In this document: one piece after another, positions 35,377 to 44,195 of the stretch
Layout: each line of letters starts with the position of its first letter
How positions within the stretch are numbered: position 1 is the first letter of the stretch
Assembly: GCA_934317005.1 (NCBI GenBank)
Contig: CAKREB010000004.1
Location: forward strand, 142,614 to 206,613
Length of the DNA stretch: 64,000 nt
Source of the DNA: an uncultured Lachnospiraceae bacterium
Lineage (GTDB): Bacteria > Bacillota > Clostridia > Lachnospirales > Lachnospiraceae
Direction: 5' to 3'
Translations under genes and position numbers: made by a program
Notes under the pieces: model-generated
What the model was told of the DNA's origin: nothing
What the model saw: the letters and a program-made list of their open reading frames with translations, nothing else
Databases searched by the model: none

Positions 35377-35463
35377 ATTTTTGTCTATAGGGTGTATACA
35401 TGCATACAATCATACAGGAATGAATTTGATGCGCGCATTGAATGAGATAGAGGAGGGATCGTC

Positions 35464-36843
35464 ATGGGAACTGACACAATGATGTCGTTAGGTGATGTCT
35501 TAAATAATAAATTTGATGAATTGGTAGAAAACTGTATGCAGTCCGGAGCAATTGATCTGAATCTGTATCAGGAATACGATGTAAAGAGAGGCTTGCGTGA
35601 CAGCACAGGTAAAGGTGTTCTGACCGGTTTAACAGAGATTTCGGATGTCAGTGGTTATAAGATCGTGCAGGGTGTGAAGGAACCTGCAGATGGTGAGTTA
35701 TACTATCAGGGATATGATGTCAAGAAATTAGTGGGTGCATCATTAAAGAAGAGATTTGCTTTTGAAGAAGCAACATACCTCCTTTTGTTTGGAAAACTGC
35801 CAACCAAAGAGCAGTTAAAGACATTTGTAGAGATTATCAGCAGTCTGCAGGAATTGTCCGGTCAGTTCGTCAGAGATGTTATCATGAAGGCACCAAGTCC
35901 TAACCTGATGAATGGTCTGCAAAAGAGTGTACTGACCTTATACTCATATGACGAGAATCCGGATGATATCTCTGTACCGAATGTACTTCGTCAGTCACTG
36001 CAGTTAGTGGCAAAGCTTCCTCTGATCGCAGTGTATAACTATCATGCATATCGTCATTTTCATTTCTTTGACAGCCTGGTGATCAAGCCTGCCAAACCGG
36101 AATATTCTACAGCGGAAAATATTTTACATATGCTTCGACCGGATGGAGAATTTACAGAGTTAGAAGCCAGAGTACTAGACGCAGCGTTAGTGCTTCATGC
36201 AGAGCATGGTGGTGGTAACAACTCTACATTTACCAATCATGTAGTTACTTCGTCAGGTACAGATACATATTCGGCTGTGGCAGCATCCATTGCCTCACTG
36301 AAAGGTCCTCGCCATGGTGGTGCTAATCTGAAGGTACAGCAGATGATCCGTGATCTGCACGACAAATGTGGAAAGACACCAAACGAAGCGCAGATACGTG
36401 ATTATTTACAGAAGGTATTAAAGAAAGAAGCGTTTGATGGCTCAGGACTTATCTATGGTATGGGACATGCGGTTTATACGCTTTCCGATCCGCGTGAGGT
36501 AGTGTTAAAGGAATTTGCAAGAAAGCTTGCTGTTACAAAGGGCATGGAAGACGAGTTCTCCGTATACAATACGGTAGAGAAGGTAGCAGCGGAGCTGATC
36601 ATGAGTCGTTCACATGTGATGAAGCCTGTCTGTGCAAATGTTGATTTTTACAGTGGACTTACTTATACGATGCTTGGCATTCCTGAGGAACTGTTTACTC
36701 CTCTTTTTGCTATTTCGCGTATCGCAGGATGGAGTGCACATCGCTTAGAAGAGCTGGTAAACAGAGGCAAGATTATTCGTCCGGCATATAAGTATGTAGG
36801 AAAGCATAAGGAATATCCGGAAGAATATTCTATTGAAGAATAA
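35464..36843 (+). CDS. Citrate synthase
   Basis: A 459-residue protein of the citrate/2-methylcitrate synthase family, which condenses acetyl-CoA with oxaloacetate. The active-site segments are LHAEHGGGNNSTF (catalytic His of the first motif), LKGPRHGGANLKV (second) and GLIYGMGHAVYTLSDPRE (third), with the catalytic Asp near VDFYSGLTY. It has the N-terminal extension common in clostridial enzymes. GGAGG stands before ATG 35464. The gene has its own promoter and large terminator and no other TCA-cycle gene beside it, so it probably feeds the oxidative branch to 2-oxoglutarate and glutamate. Confidence 0.93.
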   Translation: MGTDTMMSLGDVLNNKFDELVENCMQSGAIDLNLYQEYDVKRGLRDSTGKGVLTGLTEISDVSGYKIVQGVKEPADGELYYQGYDVKKLVGASLKKRFAFEEATYLLLFGKLPTKEQLKTFVEIISSLQELSGQFVRDVIMKAPSPNLMNGLQKSVLTLYSYDENPDDISVPNVLRQSLQLVAKLPLIAVYNYHAYRHFHFFDSLVIKPAKPEYSTAENILHMLRPDGEFTELEARVLDAALVLHAEHGGGNNSTFTNHVVTSSGTDTYSAVAASIASLKGPRHGGANLKVQQMIRDLHDKCGKTPNEAQIRDYLQKVLKKEAFDGSGLIYGMGHAVYTLSDPREVVLKEFARKLAVTKGMEDEFSVYNTVEKVAAELIMSRSHVMKPVCANVDFYSGLTYTMLGIPEELFTPLFAISRIAGWSAHRLEELVNRGKIIRPAYKYVGKHKEYPEEYSIEE

Positions 36844-36863
36844 TTGAAAAAATTTCTCACTTC

Positions 36864-36944
36864 GTGATGAAGCAGTGTATTTTTTGAGAATCAGGCGTTT
36901 TGTTCTGAGAACACAAAGTATACACAGTTTCATCACTTTTTTTT
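36864..36944 (+). terminator. Terminator of citrate synthase gene
   Basis: Nested stems GTGATGAA/TTCATCAC (36864-36871 with 36929-36936) and GTGTAT/ATACAC (36875-36880 with 36920-36925), then eight T. The loop is unusually long. Confidence 0.6.
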
Positions 36945-36972
36945 AATCTTTGTATTTTATAGTAGTATTAAG

Positions 36973-37030
36973 GTATCAAAAGGACTTTCCTGCTTTGACG
37001 AAGTCTGAATAGATTTCCAACTTTTGATAC
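36973..37030 (+). repeat. Inverted repeat in the lipoprotein leader
   Basis: Perfect 10-bp arms GTATCAAAAG (36973-36982) and CTTTTGATAC (37021-37030). GACTT/AAGTC can pair inside the loop. It may be an operator or an RNA hairpin; no T run follows. Confidence 0.55.
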
Positions 37031-37106
37031 TCTGATCTTATGGAAGATAAAAAGAAGCTGTTTAAAGTGTGAAAGGATATATTATTTGAAAGGAATGGTG
37101 ATTGCG

Positions 37107-37808
37107 ATGAGAAAGAAAATAGCAAAACTAACAGTAGGAGCTTTGATGGCAGGTTTGTTGCTGACAGGATGTGGAAGTTCTACGGGCACATCTGATTCAT
37201 CGGATATTGTGTCGTCTGTAGCAGGAAGCTCTGAAGAATTAAAAAATGATAACATTGTCTTTGCAAAGGTTACGAAAGTAAGCGGTAAGGATATCACATG
37301 TGAGATTCTTGAGAGGGATGAGAGCACCAAACCGGAGGGAAGTGCTAAACCGGATGGAGAAGCCCCTGCACAGCCTGAGGGAAGCGCTAAACCGGATGGA
37401 GAAGCCCCTGCACAGCCTGAGGGAAGCGCTAAGCCTGAGGGAGAAGCCCCTGCACAGCCTGAGGGAAGTGCTAAACCGGATGGAAATGCACCGGCACAGG
37501 GCGGACACGGTGATGGTATGAGGGGCTTTCAGTCAACGGGTGAAACCAAGACAGTTACAGTAGATGACAGTATAAAAATATGTTATGTAGAACAGCAGGG
37601 AGGAACGTCAGAAGCATCCCTGTCAGATATCTCAGAGGGAACGATGATACAGCTGCAGTATTCGGATGAAAAAAAGCTGGTAGAAATTTCCATTCCAAAG
37701 TTTACAGACAGATCAGATAAGCAGAAAGCATCTAAGGATATGGAAAGTAAGACGAATAGCAGCACTTCCGGTGATAGCACGGATGCGAACACGGCATCAT
37801 CGAATTAA
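37107..37808 (+). CDS. Lipoprotein with Pro/Ala-rich tandem repeats
   Basis: A 233-residue exported lipoprotein. The signal peptide is MRKKIAKLTVGALMAGLLLT with lipobox LLTGC, so Cys21 is lipidated. After a serine-rich spacer and a short beta-like segment (FAKVTKVSGKDITCEI) come four 14-residue repeats GSAKP(D/E)G(E/N)APAQPE (about residues 78-133). A second globular segment (about 140-205) contains TKTVTVDDSIKICYVEQQ. No family recognised. ATG 37107 gives a classic lipoprotein signal; TTG 37086 and ATG 37095 lie upstream in frame but fit the ribosome site less well. Confidence 0.65.
   Translation: MRKKIAKLTVGALMAGLLLTGCGSSTGTSDSSDIVSSVAGSSEELKNDNIVFAKVTKVSGKDITCEILERDESTKPEGSAKPDGEAPAQPEGSAKPDGEAPAQPEGSAKPEGEAPAQPEGSAKPDGNAPAQGGHGDGMRGFQSTGETKTVTVDDSIKICYVEQQGGTSEASLSDISEGTMIQLQYSDEKKLVEISIPKFTDRSDKQKASKDMESKTNSSTSGDSTDANTASSN
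37338..37505 (+). repeat. Four 42-bp tandem repeats in the lipoprotein gene
   Basis: The units begin at 37338, 37380, 37422 and 37464. They are nearly identical at DNA level and encode GSAKPDGEAPAQPE. Confidence 0.85.
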
Positions 37809-37929
37809 AATGTGAAAAACAGAATAATTTATAAAAAGAAAGCCATACTAATTTCGTAAGATTAAGAGGATTCTTGTTGTAATCTGTCGCAGTACAGCTT
37901 GCAGTGGGATATCCTGAAAACAGAAAGGT

Positions 37930-38337
37930 ATGGTGAGTGATTTGAAGAAAAAATATCTTGTGCTTGCTATGGCATCTTGTCTGTCACTTATGGTTTTTAC
38001 AGGATGCGGCAATAAGAATGGTAACAATGACATGGACAATGCAACATCAGCACCGAAAACAGAGGAAGCAACTGCTTCACCGGAAGCTACGGATGGCGTA
38101 ATGGACGATGTGGAAGACGGTGTGGATGATGTGATTGACGGCGCAGAGGATGCCGTAGACGATGCAGTAAATGGTACGGAAGATGCGGTAGATGATGTGA
38201 CCGGAAATGACAACAACACAAATAATGCAGACGATGCAAATAACAACAGCACGAATAAGAATACTAACGGCAAAAACAGTAAAGACAACAATAATTCTGT
38301 TACAAATGGTAATAAAAACCAGAAAAAAGCCCGGTAG
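37930..38337 (+). CDS. Small acidic/Asn-rich lipoprotein
   Basis: A 135-residue exported lipoprotein with signal LKKKYLVLAMASCLSLMVF and lipobox VFTGC. The mature part is low complexity: acidic Asp/Val repeats (DDVEDGVDDVIDGAEDAVDD) followed by an Asn/Lys/Thr-rich tail. There is no recognised domain; it may be a surface spacer. The start is uncertain: ATG 37930 is almost on top of AAAGG, whereas TTG 37942 (giving MKKKYLV) fits the GGTGAG at 37932 better. Confidence 0.6.
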   Translation: MVSDLKKKYLVLAMASCLSLMVFTGCGNKNGNNDMDNATSAPKTEEATASPEATDGVMDDVEDGVDDVIDGAEDAVDDAVNGTEDAVDDVTGNDNNTNNADDANNNSTNKNTNGKNSKDNNNSVTNGNKNQKKAR

Positions 38338-38395
38338 CAGCAAAGTTACACAAGAATGGTGTGGCAACGAAATATCGGATAGAAAAATATCGGAT

Positions 38396-38455
38396 AAAAA
38401 AACTCCCCTTCACAGTCAGGAAAAGAAACTTCCTGCTCTTGAAAGGGAGTTTTTC
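38396..38455. terminator. Bidirectional terminator between lipoprotein and HAD-GNAT genes
   Basis: AAAACTCCC (38399-38407) pairs with GGGAGTTTT (38445-38453), with an inner CAGGAA/TTCCTG stem. A and T runs on either side give both polarities. Confidence 0.7.
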
Positions 38456-38532
38456 TGAAGTAGAAAAAATTTCATATAGTAGTGGTGCACCGATAAGAAT
38501 CACTTTGTTTATGTACAGTCTGCTTTATCATC

Positions 38533-39711
38533 CTATAGGCTGATAGCGTAAAGTACACAAGGCCGTTCCTTATAGTCAATTTCTTTTTCTAAGGTCATAT
38601 TCAGATTCGTTGCAGTGCGGATAGAGCGGGTATTTTCTTTGTCAATCACGGCAACGATCCGTTTGATGTCAAGTTGTTCTTTTGCGTAAGCAAAGACAGC
38701 GCGGCAGCATTCCAAAGCATATCCGTATCCCCAGTACTTTGTGTCCAAAAGATAGGACAGAGTAATCTCTTCTTTGCCGTCAACTGTCAGATTTTCAAGA
38801 CCGCACTTGCCAATCAGCTTTTTAGAGGTTTTGCTAAAGACACCCCAGACACCGTATCCATAAAAGGAATAGACATTTCGGATATAAGCAAGCTGTTTTT
38901 CCATCTCTACAGCAAGGTAATCATCGATATCCGGAATAAATTTGCGGACATCCGGATCCTGATAGATGGAATAAATCGCCTTAATATCATCCGGTGCCAA
39001 TTCGCGGATCAGCAGGCGTTTCGTGTCAGCAATCGTAACAGGAGTCCCAAGACTGCGCGCCAGTACGTGGTGAAAGAAACGCTCATCGATTCCTTCAAAG
39101 GATTCCAGTAAGACATCTGCTTTAGAAAGATCCTGCTTGCCGGAGTGAAGATTAACATATCCGACACAGGTAAGACCGGCAGCTTTTGCAGCAAGACATC
39201 CGTTGCAGGAATCCTCTATTACGATTGTTTCTTTTGGACTACAGCCCATTTCTTTTAAGGCAAGCTCAAAGGTATCCGGTGCCGGCTTTGGATGCTTTAC
39301 ATGACCGCTGGAAATAAGCTTATCAAAATATTTTTTGACCTTTAAGGTCTTTACAACATGCTCTATCTCAGATGGGGAAGAGGAAGAAGCAATCGCAAGG
39401 CGGATACCGGCCCGGTATAAGGTCTGGATCAGTTCAACCACACCGGGAAGCACCTGATATCCTTCTTCTTTCAGCAGTATTTTTTTCTCTTCGTTAAGTT
39501 CTAACAGAAGCTCATCTGCAGACACAGGCATATCAAACTCTCTGATGGTGCTTTCTGCCATGTTTTTGGTGGAACTTCCAATAAAGCTTTTACAATAGCT
39601 AAGATCCACCGGAAGATTATATTTTGCAAAAACCCGTAGTGCAGCACGGGCATGCTGTGGTTCACTGTCGATGATTACTCCATCCATATCAAAAATAACT
39701 GACTTTAACAT
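38533..39711 (-). CDS. HAD-family phosphatase fused to a GNAT acetyltransferase
   Basis: A 392-residue two-domain protein. Residues 1-215 are a beta-phosphoglucomutase-like HAD hydrolase: motif I FDMDGVIIDSEP, motif II IASSSSPSE, motif III Lys in HPKPAPDTF, motif IV VIEDSCNGCLAAKAAG. Residues 225-392 are a GNAT domain of the RimJ/RimL type (RLLIRELAPDDIKAIYSIYQ, YWGYGYALECCRAVF as the acetyl-CoA loop, ending FERPCVL-like). Both catalytic cores look intact. The ATG at 39711 has GGAGGG upstream; the longer open frame to 40080 has no matching ribosome site. The two activities on one chain suggest damage control or modification of a sugar-phosphate-linked substrate, but this is speculative. Confidence 0.8.
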   Translation of the reverse strand: MLKSVIFDMDGVIIDSEPQHARAALRVFAKYNLPVDLSYCKSFIGSSTKNMAESTIREFDMPVSADELLLELNEEKKILLKEEGYQVLPGVVELIQTLYRAGIRLAIASSSSPSEIEHVVKTLKVKKYFDKLISSGHVKHPKPAPDTFELALKEMGCSPKETIVIEDSCNGCLAAKAAGLTCVGYVNLHSGKQDLSKADVLLESFEGIDERFFHHVLARSLGTPVTIADTKRLLIRELAPDDIKAIYSIYQDPDVRKFIPDIDDYLAVEMEKQLAYIRNVYSFYGYGVWGVFSKTSKKLIGKCGLENLTVDGKEEITLSYLLDTKYWGYGYALECCRAVFAYAKEQLDIKRIVAVIDKENTRSIRTATNLNMTLEKEIDYKERPCVLYAISL

Positions 39712-39888
39712 AATTCTCCCTCCTTTGTGCACTTTGGCATTTGAAAATATCTTTTGAATTAAAATCTGTATTAAAGATAAATATGTTCTTAAAAAAGCTT
39801 TTTTTACTAACTTTAGTATAGCAAAGAATGAGGCAAAGGAAAAGTGACAGAGCGAAAAAGGGGATAGGTTTTTAGAAGGTTTTTTGAT

Positions 39889-39894
39889 ATAATA
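39889..39894 (+). promoter_or_regulatory. Extended -10 promoter of the DUF1015 gene
   Basis: TGATATAAT (TG at 39886-39887, TATAAT at 39889-39894), an extended -10 with no clear -35; about 95 bp before the gene. Confidence 0.45.
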
Positions 39895-39988
39895 AAAAGG
39901 GAGTTGTCTGCATATGTGCTGTGTTAGTATCATCAGGATACAGTTCGTGTGCAGAAGGAAAATAAAAAAGAAAGAGAAGGAAAAAATT

Positions 39989-41227
39989 ATGGCAGTAGTA
40001 AAACCATTTGTGGCAGTCAGACCGGAAAAAACATATGCAAAACGCGTAGCGGCTTTGCCATATGATGTATATAACCGCAAGGAAGCGAAAGAAGTTGTAG
40101 CAAAGGAAGAGTTATCATTTTTAAAAATTGACCGGGCGGAAACACAGTTTCCGGATACGGTTGATGCATATGATCTATGTGTTTATGAAAAGGCAAAAGA
40201 AATCTATCAGCAGATGAAAAAAGAAAATATTTTTATCACGGATGATAGGCGCTGCTATTATATTTATCAGTTGACGATGAATGGAAGAAAGCAGACAGGA
40301 CTGGTTGCCTGTGCCAGTGTGGATGATTATATGAACAATGTGATTAAAAAGCATGAAAATACAAGAGAAGAAAAGGAACAGGACAGAATCCGTCATGTAG
40401 ATACCATGAGTGCGCAGACAGGCCCGATCTTTTTGGCGTACCGTTCACAGAAAAGTATTAATGATGTCGTAGATCATGTAATGCAGACAAGCAGTCCGCT
40501 ATATGATTTTGTGGCAGAAGACGGGATTGGACATACTGTATGGAAGATTGAAGATGCACAGGAGATCGAAACAATCTGTCAGGCATTTGAACAGATTTCG
40601 GATATCTATATAGCAGATGGACATCATAGAGCGGCATCCGCAGTAAAGGTCAGTTTGAAACGAAGAAAAGAGAATCCGAAATTTAACGGAGAGGAAGAAT
40701 TTAATTACTTTTTGTCTGTGCTTTTTCCGGATGATCAGCTTATGATCATGGACTATAACCGTTGCGTCAAAGATCTGAACGGATTATCAAAAGAGGAATT
40801 TTTAGACAAGGTACGTGAAAACTTTTCGGTACAAAAGCTTGACAAGGCAGAGCATCCGAAGAAAAAGGGACAGATTACGATGTATCTGGAAAAAGAGTGG
40901 TATCTGTTAGAAATCTCAGATGAGTTAAAGAAGATTACGGATGCCGTAGATTCGCTTGATGTGTCACTTTTGCAGGAGTATCTGTTGCATCCGGTACTGG
41001 GAATACAGGATCCGCGTACCGATGACCGCATTGATTTTGTAGGAGGAATCCGTGGTCTGGGGGAATTAGAAAAGCGCGCAGACAGCGACATGAAAGTAGC
41101 ATTTGCCATGTATCCGACATCAATTGGCGAGCTTTTTGCAGTAGCAGATGCAGGACTTTTGATGCCACCGAAGTCAACCTGGTTTGAACCAAAGCTTCGC
41201 AGTGGATTGTTTGTACATGAGATTTAG
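39989..41227 (+). CDS. DUF1015 family protein (SerK/SbnI-like)
   Basis: A 412-residue cytoplasmic protein of the DUF1015 family. The N-terminus VVKPFVAVRPEKTYAKRVAA, LPYDVYNRKEA, and the internal YIADGHHRAASA are family hallmarks; the His-His motif likely sits in the active site. Characterised relatives (archaeal SerK, staphylococcal SbnI) phosphorylate free serine, so an ADP- or ATP-dependent serine kinase is possible. ATG 39989 has GAGAAGGA a few bases upstream. It opens a cluster followed by DUF624 after 12 bp, then glgB, suggesting co-transcription. Confidence 0.75.
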   Translation: MAVVKPFVAVRPEKTYAKRVAALPYDVYNRKEAKEVVAKEELSFLKIDRAETQFPDTVDAYDLCVYEKAKEIYQQMKKENIFITDDRRCYYIYQLTMNGRKQTGLVACASVDDYMNNVIKKHENTREEKEQDRIRHVDTMSAQTGPIFLAYRSQKSINDVVDHVMQTSSPLYDFVAEDGIGHTVWKIEDAQEIETICQAFEQISDIYIADGHHRAASAVKVSLKRRKENPKFNGEEEFNYFLSVLFPDDQLMIMDYNRCVKDLNGLSKEEFLDKVRENFSVQKLDKAEHPKKKGQITMYLEKEWYLLEISDELKKITDAVDSLDVSLLQEYLLHPVLGIQDPRTDDRIDFVGGIRGLGELEKRADSDMKVAFAMYPTSIGELFAVADAGLLMPPKSTWFEPKLRSGLFVHEI

Positions 41228-41239
41228 CAAGAAGGGGAA

Positions 41240-41893
41240 GTGAGAAAGCGTATGAGCCGTATTTTAGCACCAGATAGTGGTTTTATGTTGTTTTTGTCCA
41301 AGTTATTCGATATATTGATCATTTCTCTGTTCTTTTTGGTATGCTGCATTCCGATCGTGACAATCGGGCCGGCATTTTGTGCATTATATGCATCGACGAG
41401 AAAGGTGATCGTAAAGCGCGAAGGATATGTAGCGAAAGAGTTTTTTCACTCTTTCCGGATCAATCTGGCGCAGGGAATCATTGCGTGGCTCATTCAGTTT
41501 CTGATCATGTTGTTGATGGGAATTAATATTTTTTATGTAGCGACAAGCTGGAAAAACATGGCAGGTGTGATTGCTGCAGGAGTATATTTTGCAGTGCTTT
41601 GTATTATATTGATTCTTAGCGGATATCTGTTTCCGATATTGTCACGCTTTGAGTGTAAGGGGAAAAAGCTTATCAGCAGTGCAGCGATGATGGCGGTTGC
41701 TCATCCGGCAGCGAGTGTGATGATACTTTTTCTGGAGATAATCTTTTATATTCTTCTGGTGACAAGCTATGCTATGTTTCCGTTGCTGCTTTTCTTACTT
41801 CCGGTGGGATATGCCGTGTTGCAGCAACGTATATTAGAGAAGATATTTGTGCAGTATATGGAGGATGAGAGTGATGGACAAGAAGCTGTATGA
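41240..41893 (+). CDS. DUF624 (YesL-like) membrane protein
   Basis: A 217-residue protein with four to five membrane helices and the DUF624 opening (SKLFDILIISLFFLVCCIP, IVTIGPAFCALYAS). Relatives such as YesL are found beside carbohydrate genes, and this one overlaps glgB by 20 bp and follows DUF1015 by 12 bp. Function unknown, possibly membrane organisation of a sugar transporter. The start is GTG 41240 or ATG 41252; AAGGGG at 41232-41237 is close to the former and far from the latter. Confidence 0.7.
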   Translation: MRKRMSRILAPDSGFMLFLSKLFDILIISLFFLVCCIPIVTIGPAFCALYASTRKVIVKREGYVAKEFFHSFRINLAQGIIAWLIQFLIMLLMGINIFYVATSWKNMAGVIAAGVYFAVLCIILILSGYLFPILSRFECKGKKLISSAAMMAVAHPAASVMILFLEIIFYILLVTSYAMFPLLLFLLPVGYAVLQQRILEKIFVQYMEDESDGQEAV

Positions 41894-44195
41894 TTTGATG
41901 GATTGGGCAGAGATTGAAACAATCGTGTATTCGGAGCATGACCATCCGGAACAGGTGTTAGGGGCACATAAGGTTCGCGGTGGTGTTTTGGTGCAGAGCT
42001 TTTTACCGGATGCGAAGTCTGTCTTTGTAAAGTGCAAAAAAAATGGAAAGCTGTATCAGATGCAGGAGGCTGATGAAGCAGGCTTTTTTGCGGCACTGCT
42101 TCCGCAGAGAAAGCAGTGTTATTATGAGCTTTTGACAAAATATGCGGATGGTTCGGAAATTTTGTATCGGGAGCCGTATCTGTATCCGTCTTTTATAGAG
42201 GAAAAGGATCTGGCCCTTTTTGCGCAGGGAGAGAGCACACAGGCGTACCGCTTTCTGGGAGCACATCCGGCAGTGGTTAAGGGGTATGGGGAAAATGCTT
42301 CTATCTGCTGGGGACAGAAAAAGAAGGAAAAGCTTGCCGGAGATGAGGTGTCGGGCGTTCATTTTGCCGTGTGGGCACCAAATGCTTTAAGGGTAAGCGT
42401 GGTTGGTGATTTTAATCAATGGGATGGACGCAGGCATCCGATGTGCCGTCAGGGGGATTCCGGTGTGTTTTCCCTTTTTATTCCTGATCTGGGATGTGGG
42501 GAGCTTTATAAGTTTGAGATTAAGATCAATGCGACAACGATCGTGCTAAAGACAGATCCGTATGGTTTTCAAAGTGAAGTCAGACCTAAAAATGCCAGCG
42601 TTGTCACTGATCTGTCGGGGTATACATGGTCAGATGATGCGTGGCTCAAAAAGAGAAGCAGGCAGAACTATGAGAAGCTGCCGATGTCTGTATATGAGGT
42701 GCATCTGGGTTCGTGGAAGCGGTCAGCCGGTGGAAAGAATACAGTCGGTGGCTTTATGAACTACCGTGATATTGCACACGAACTTGCTGATTATGTAAAA
42801 AAGATGGGATATACACATGTGGAGTTAATGCCTGTGATGGAGCATCCTCTGGATGAATCATGGGGATATCAGGTGACAGGTTACTATGCGGTAACTTCAA
42901 GGTACGGAAGCCCAGAGGATTTTATGTACTTTATGGACTATATGCATCAGCAGGATATTGGTGTGATCTTAGACTGGGTGCCTGCTCATTTTCCAAAGGA
43001 TCAGAACGGGCTGGCGCGCTTTGACGGAACATGTCTGTATGAACATCTTGATCCGCGTCAGGGTGAGCATCCGCACTGGGGAACCTTGATCTATAACTAT
43101 GGTCGTCCACAGGTGGCAGATTTTCTGATCTCCAATGCCATGTTCTGGAAAAATGTATATCATGCGGATGCAATCCGTATGGATGCCGTGGCATCTATGC
43201 TGTATCTGGATTACGGACGGTATGACGGAGAGTGGATTCCAAATCAGTACGGTGGAAATGAGAATCTGGAGGCGGCAGCCATGCTTCGCAAGCTAAGCCG
43301 TGTGTTTCATCAGGAAAAGGATGGAGCACTTCTGATCGCAGAAGAATCAACTGCATGGCCGATGGTGACAGGCAGTGTGGAAGAGAAGGGGCTTGGCTTT
43401 GATCTGAAGTGGAATATGGGATGGATGAACGACTTTTTGTACTATATGAAGCTCGATCCGCTGTTTCGCAAGGGAAGTCATGGCTCTTTGGTCTTTAGTA
43501 TGATCTATGCTTACAGTGAAAAGTTTCTGTTAGCTTTTTCGCATGATGAGGTGGTGCATCAAAAGGGTTCCATGCTTATGAAGATGCCGGGCAAAATGGA
43601 GCAGAAGTTTGGAAATCTCAGGGCAGCGTATGGTTATATGATGACACATCCGGGAAAGAAGCTTCATTTTATGGGGCAGGAGTTTGGACAAAAGGAAGAA
43701 TGGAGCGAAAAGACAAGTATTCACTGGGAAGAGTTGTCACAGGAAGAGCATAAGGCAATGCAGACGTATGTGGCAGAATGTAATAAATTTTATCAGAATC
43801 ATCCGGCACTCTATGAAAGTGACTATGTGACAGAGGGCTTTGAATGGATCAGCTGTATGGATGCTGACCATAGTATCATTGCTTTTTTGCGAAGGGATGA
43901 GAAAAAAGAGGAACAGCTTCTGGTGCTTTGCAACTTTACACCGGTTCAGTATGATAACTTCAGAGTGGGGGTTCCTTTTGCGGGAAGATATCGGGAAATC
44001 TTTAACAGTGATGAAATGATGTATGGTGGAACGGGCTGTCTGAATCGCAGAATACTAAATTCCAAGCCGGTCTGCTGGGATGGAAGAGCGGATTCGATTG
44101 CTGTAAATGTTCCGCCGTTTGGTGTGTGTATTTATCTTTGCACACCTTGTGAAAATGTAGAACAAGTATGTGGAGATGAGATAGAACATGAATAG
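41874..44195 (+). CDS. glgB: 1,4-alpha-glucan branching enzyme
   Basis: A 773-residue GH13 enzyme that introduces alpha-1,6 branches into glycogen. The CBM48 module (about residues 130-235) includes GVHFAVWAPNALRVSVVGDF. The barrel holds the four conserved regions: DWVPAHFPKD, ADAIRMDAVASML (nucleophile Asp), LIAEESTAWP (acid/base Glu) and FSHDEVVHQKGS. The N-terminal GlgB module is also present. ATG 41874 has GGAGG eight bases upstream, overlapping the end of DUF624; the longer in-frame start at 41847 has none. Its end overlaps the next gene by 8 bp, so translation is coupled. Other glycogen genes are not in the window. Confidence 0.95.
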   Translation: MDKKLYDLMDWAEIETIVYSEHDHPEQVLGAHKVRGGVLVQSFLPDAKSVFVKCKKNGKLYQMQEADEAGFFAALLPQRKQCYYELLTKYADGSEILYREPYLYPSFIEEKDLALFAQGESTQAYRFLGAHPAVVKGYGENASICWGQKKKEKLAGDEVSGVHFAVWAPNALRVSVVGDFNQWDGRRHPMCRQGDSGVFSLFIPDLGCGELYKFEIKINATTIVLKTDPYGFQSEVRPKNASVVTDLSGYTWSDDAWLKKRSRQNYEKLPMSVYEVHLGSWKRSAGGKNTVGGFMNYRDIAHELADYVKKMGYTHVELMPVMEHPLDESWGYQVTGYYAVTSRYGSPEDFMYFMDYMHQQDIGVILDWVPAHFPKDQNGLARFDGTCLYEHLDPRQGEHPHWGTLIYNYGRPQVADFLISNAMFWKNVYHADAIRMDAVASMLYLDYGRYDGEWIPNQYGGNENLEAAAMLRKLSRVFHQEKDGALLIAEESTAWPMVTGSVEEKGLGFDLKWNMGWMNDFLYYMKLDPLFRKGSHGSLVFSMIYAYSEKFLLAFSHDEVVHQKGSMLMKMPGKMEQKFGNLRAAYGYMMTHPGKKLHFMGQEFGQKEEWSEKTSIHWEELSQEEHKAMQTYVAECNKFYQNHPALYESDYVTEGFEWISCMDADHSIIAFLRRDEKKEEQLLVLCNFTPVQYDNFRVGVPFAGRYREIFNSDEMMYGGTGCLNRRILNSKPVCWDGRADSIAVNVPPFGVCIYLCTPCENVEQVCGDEIEHE

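Noticed and set aside
37338..37505. Tandem 42-bp units considered as a CRISPR array
   Set aside because: The units are contiguous, in frame and encode a protein repeat; there are no unique spacers.
39712..40080. N-terminal extension of the HAD-GNAT protein
   Set aside because: The extra 123 codons have no ribosome site and cross the DUF1015 gene's promoter and start region; ATG at 39711 has GGAGGG.
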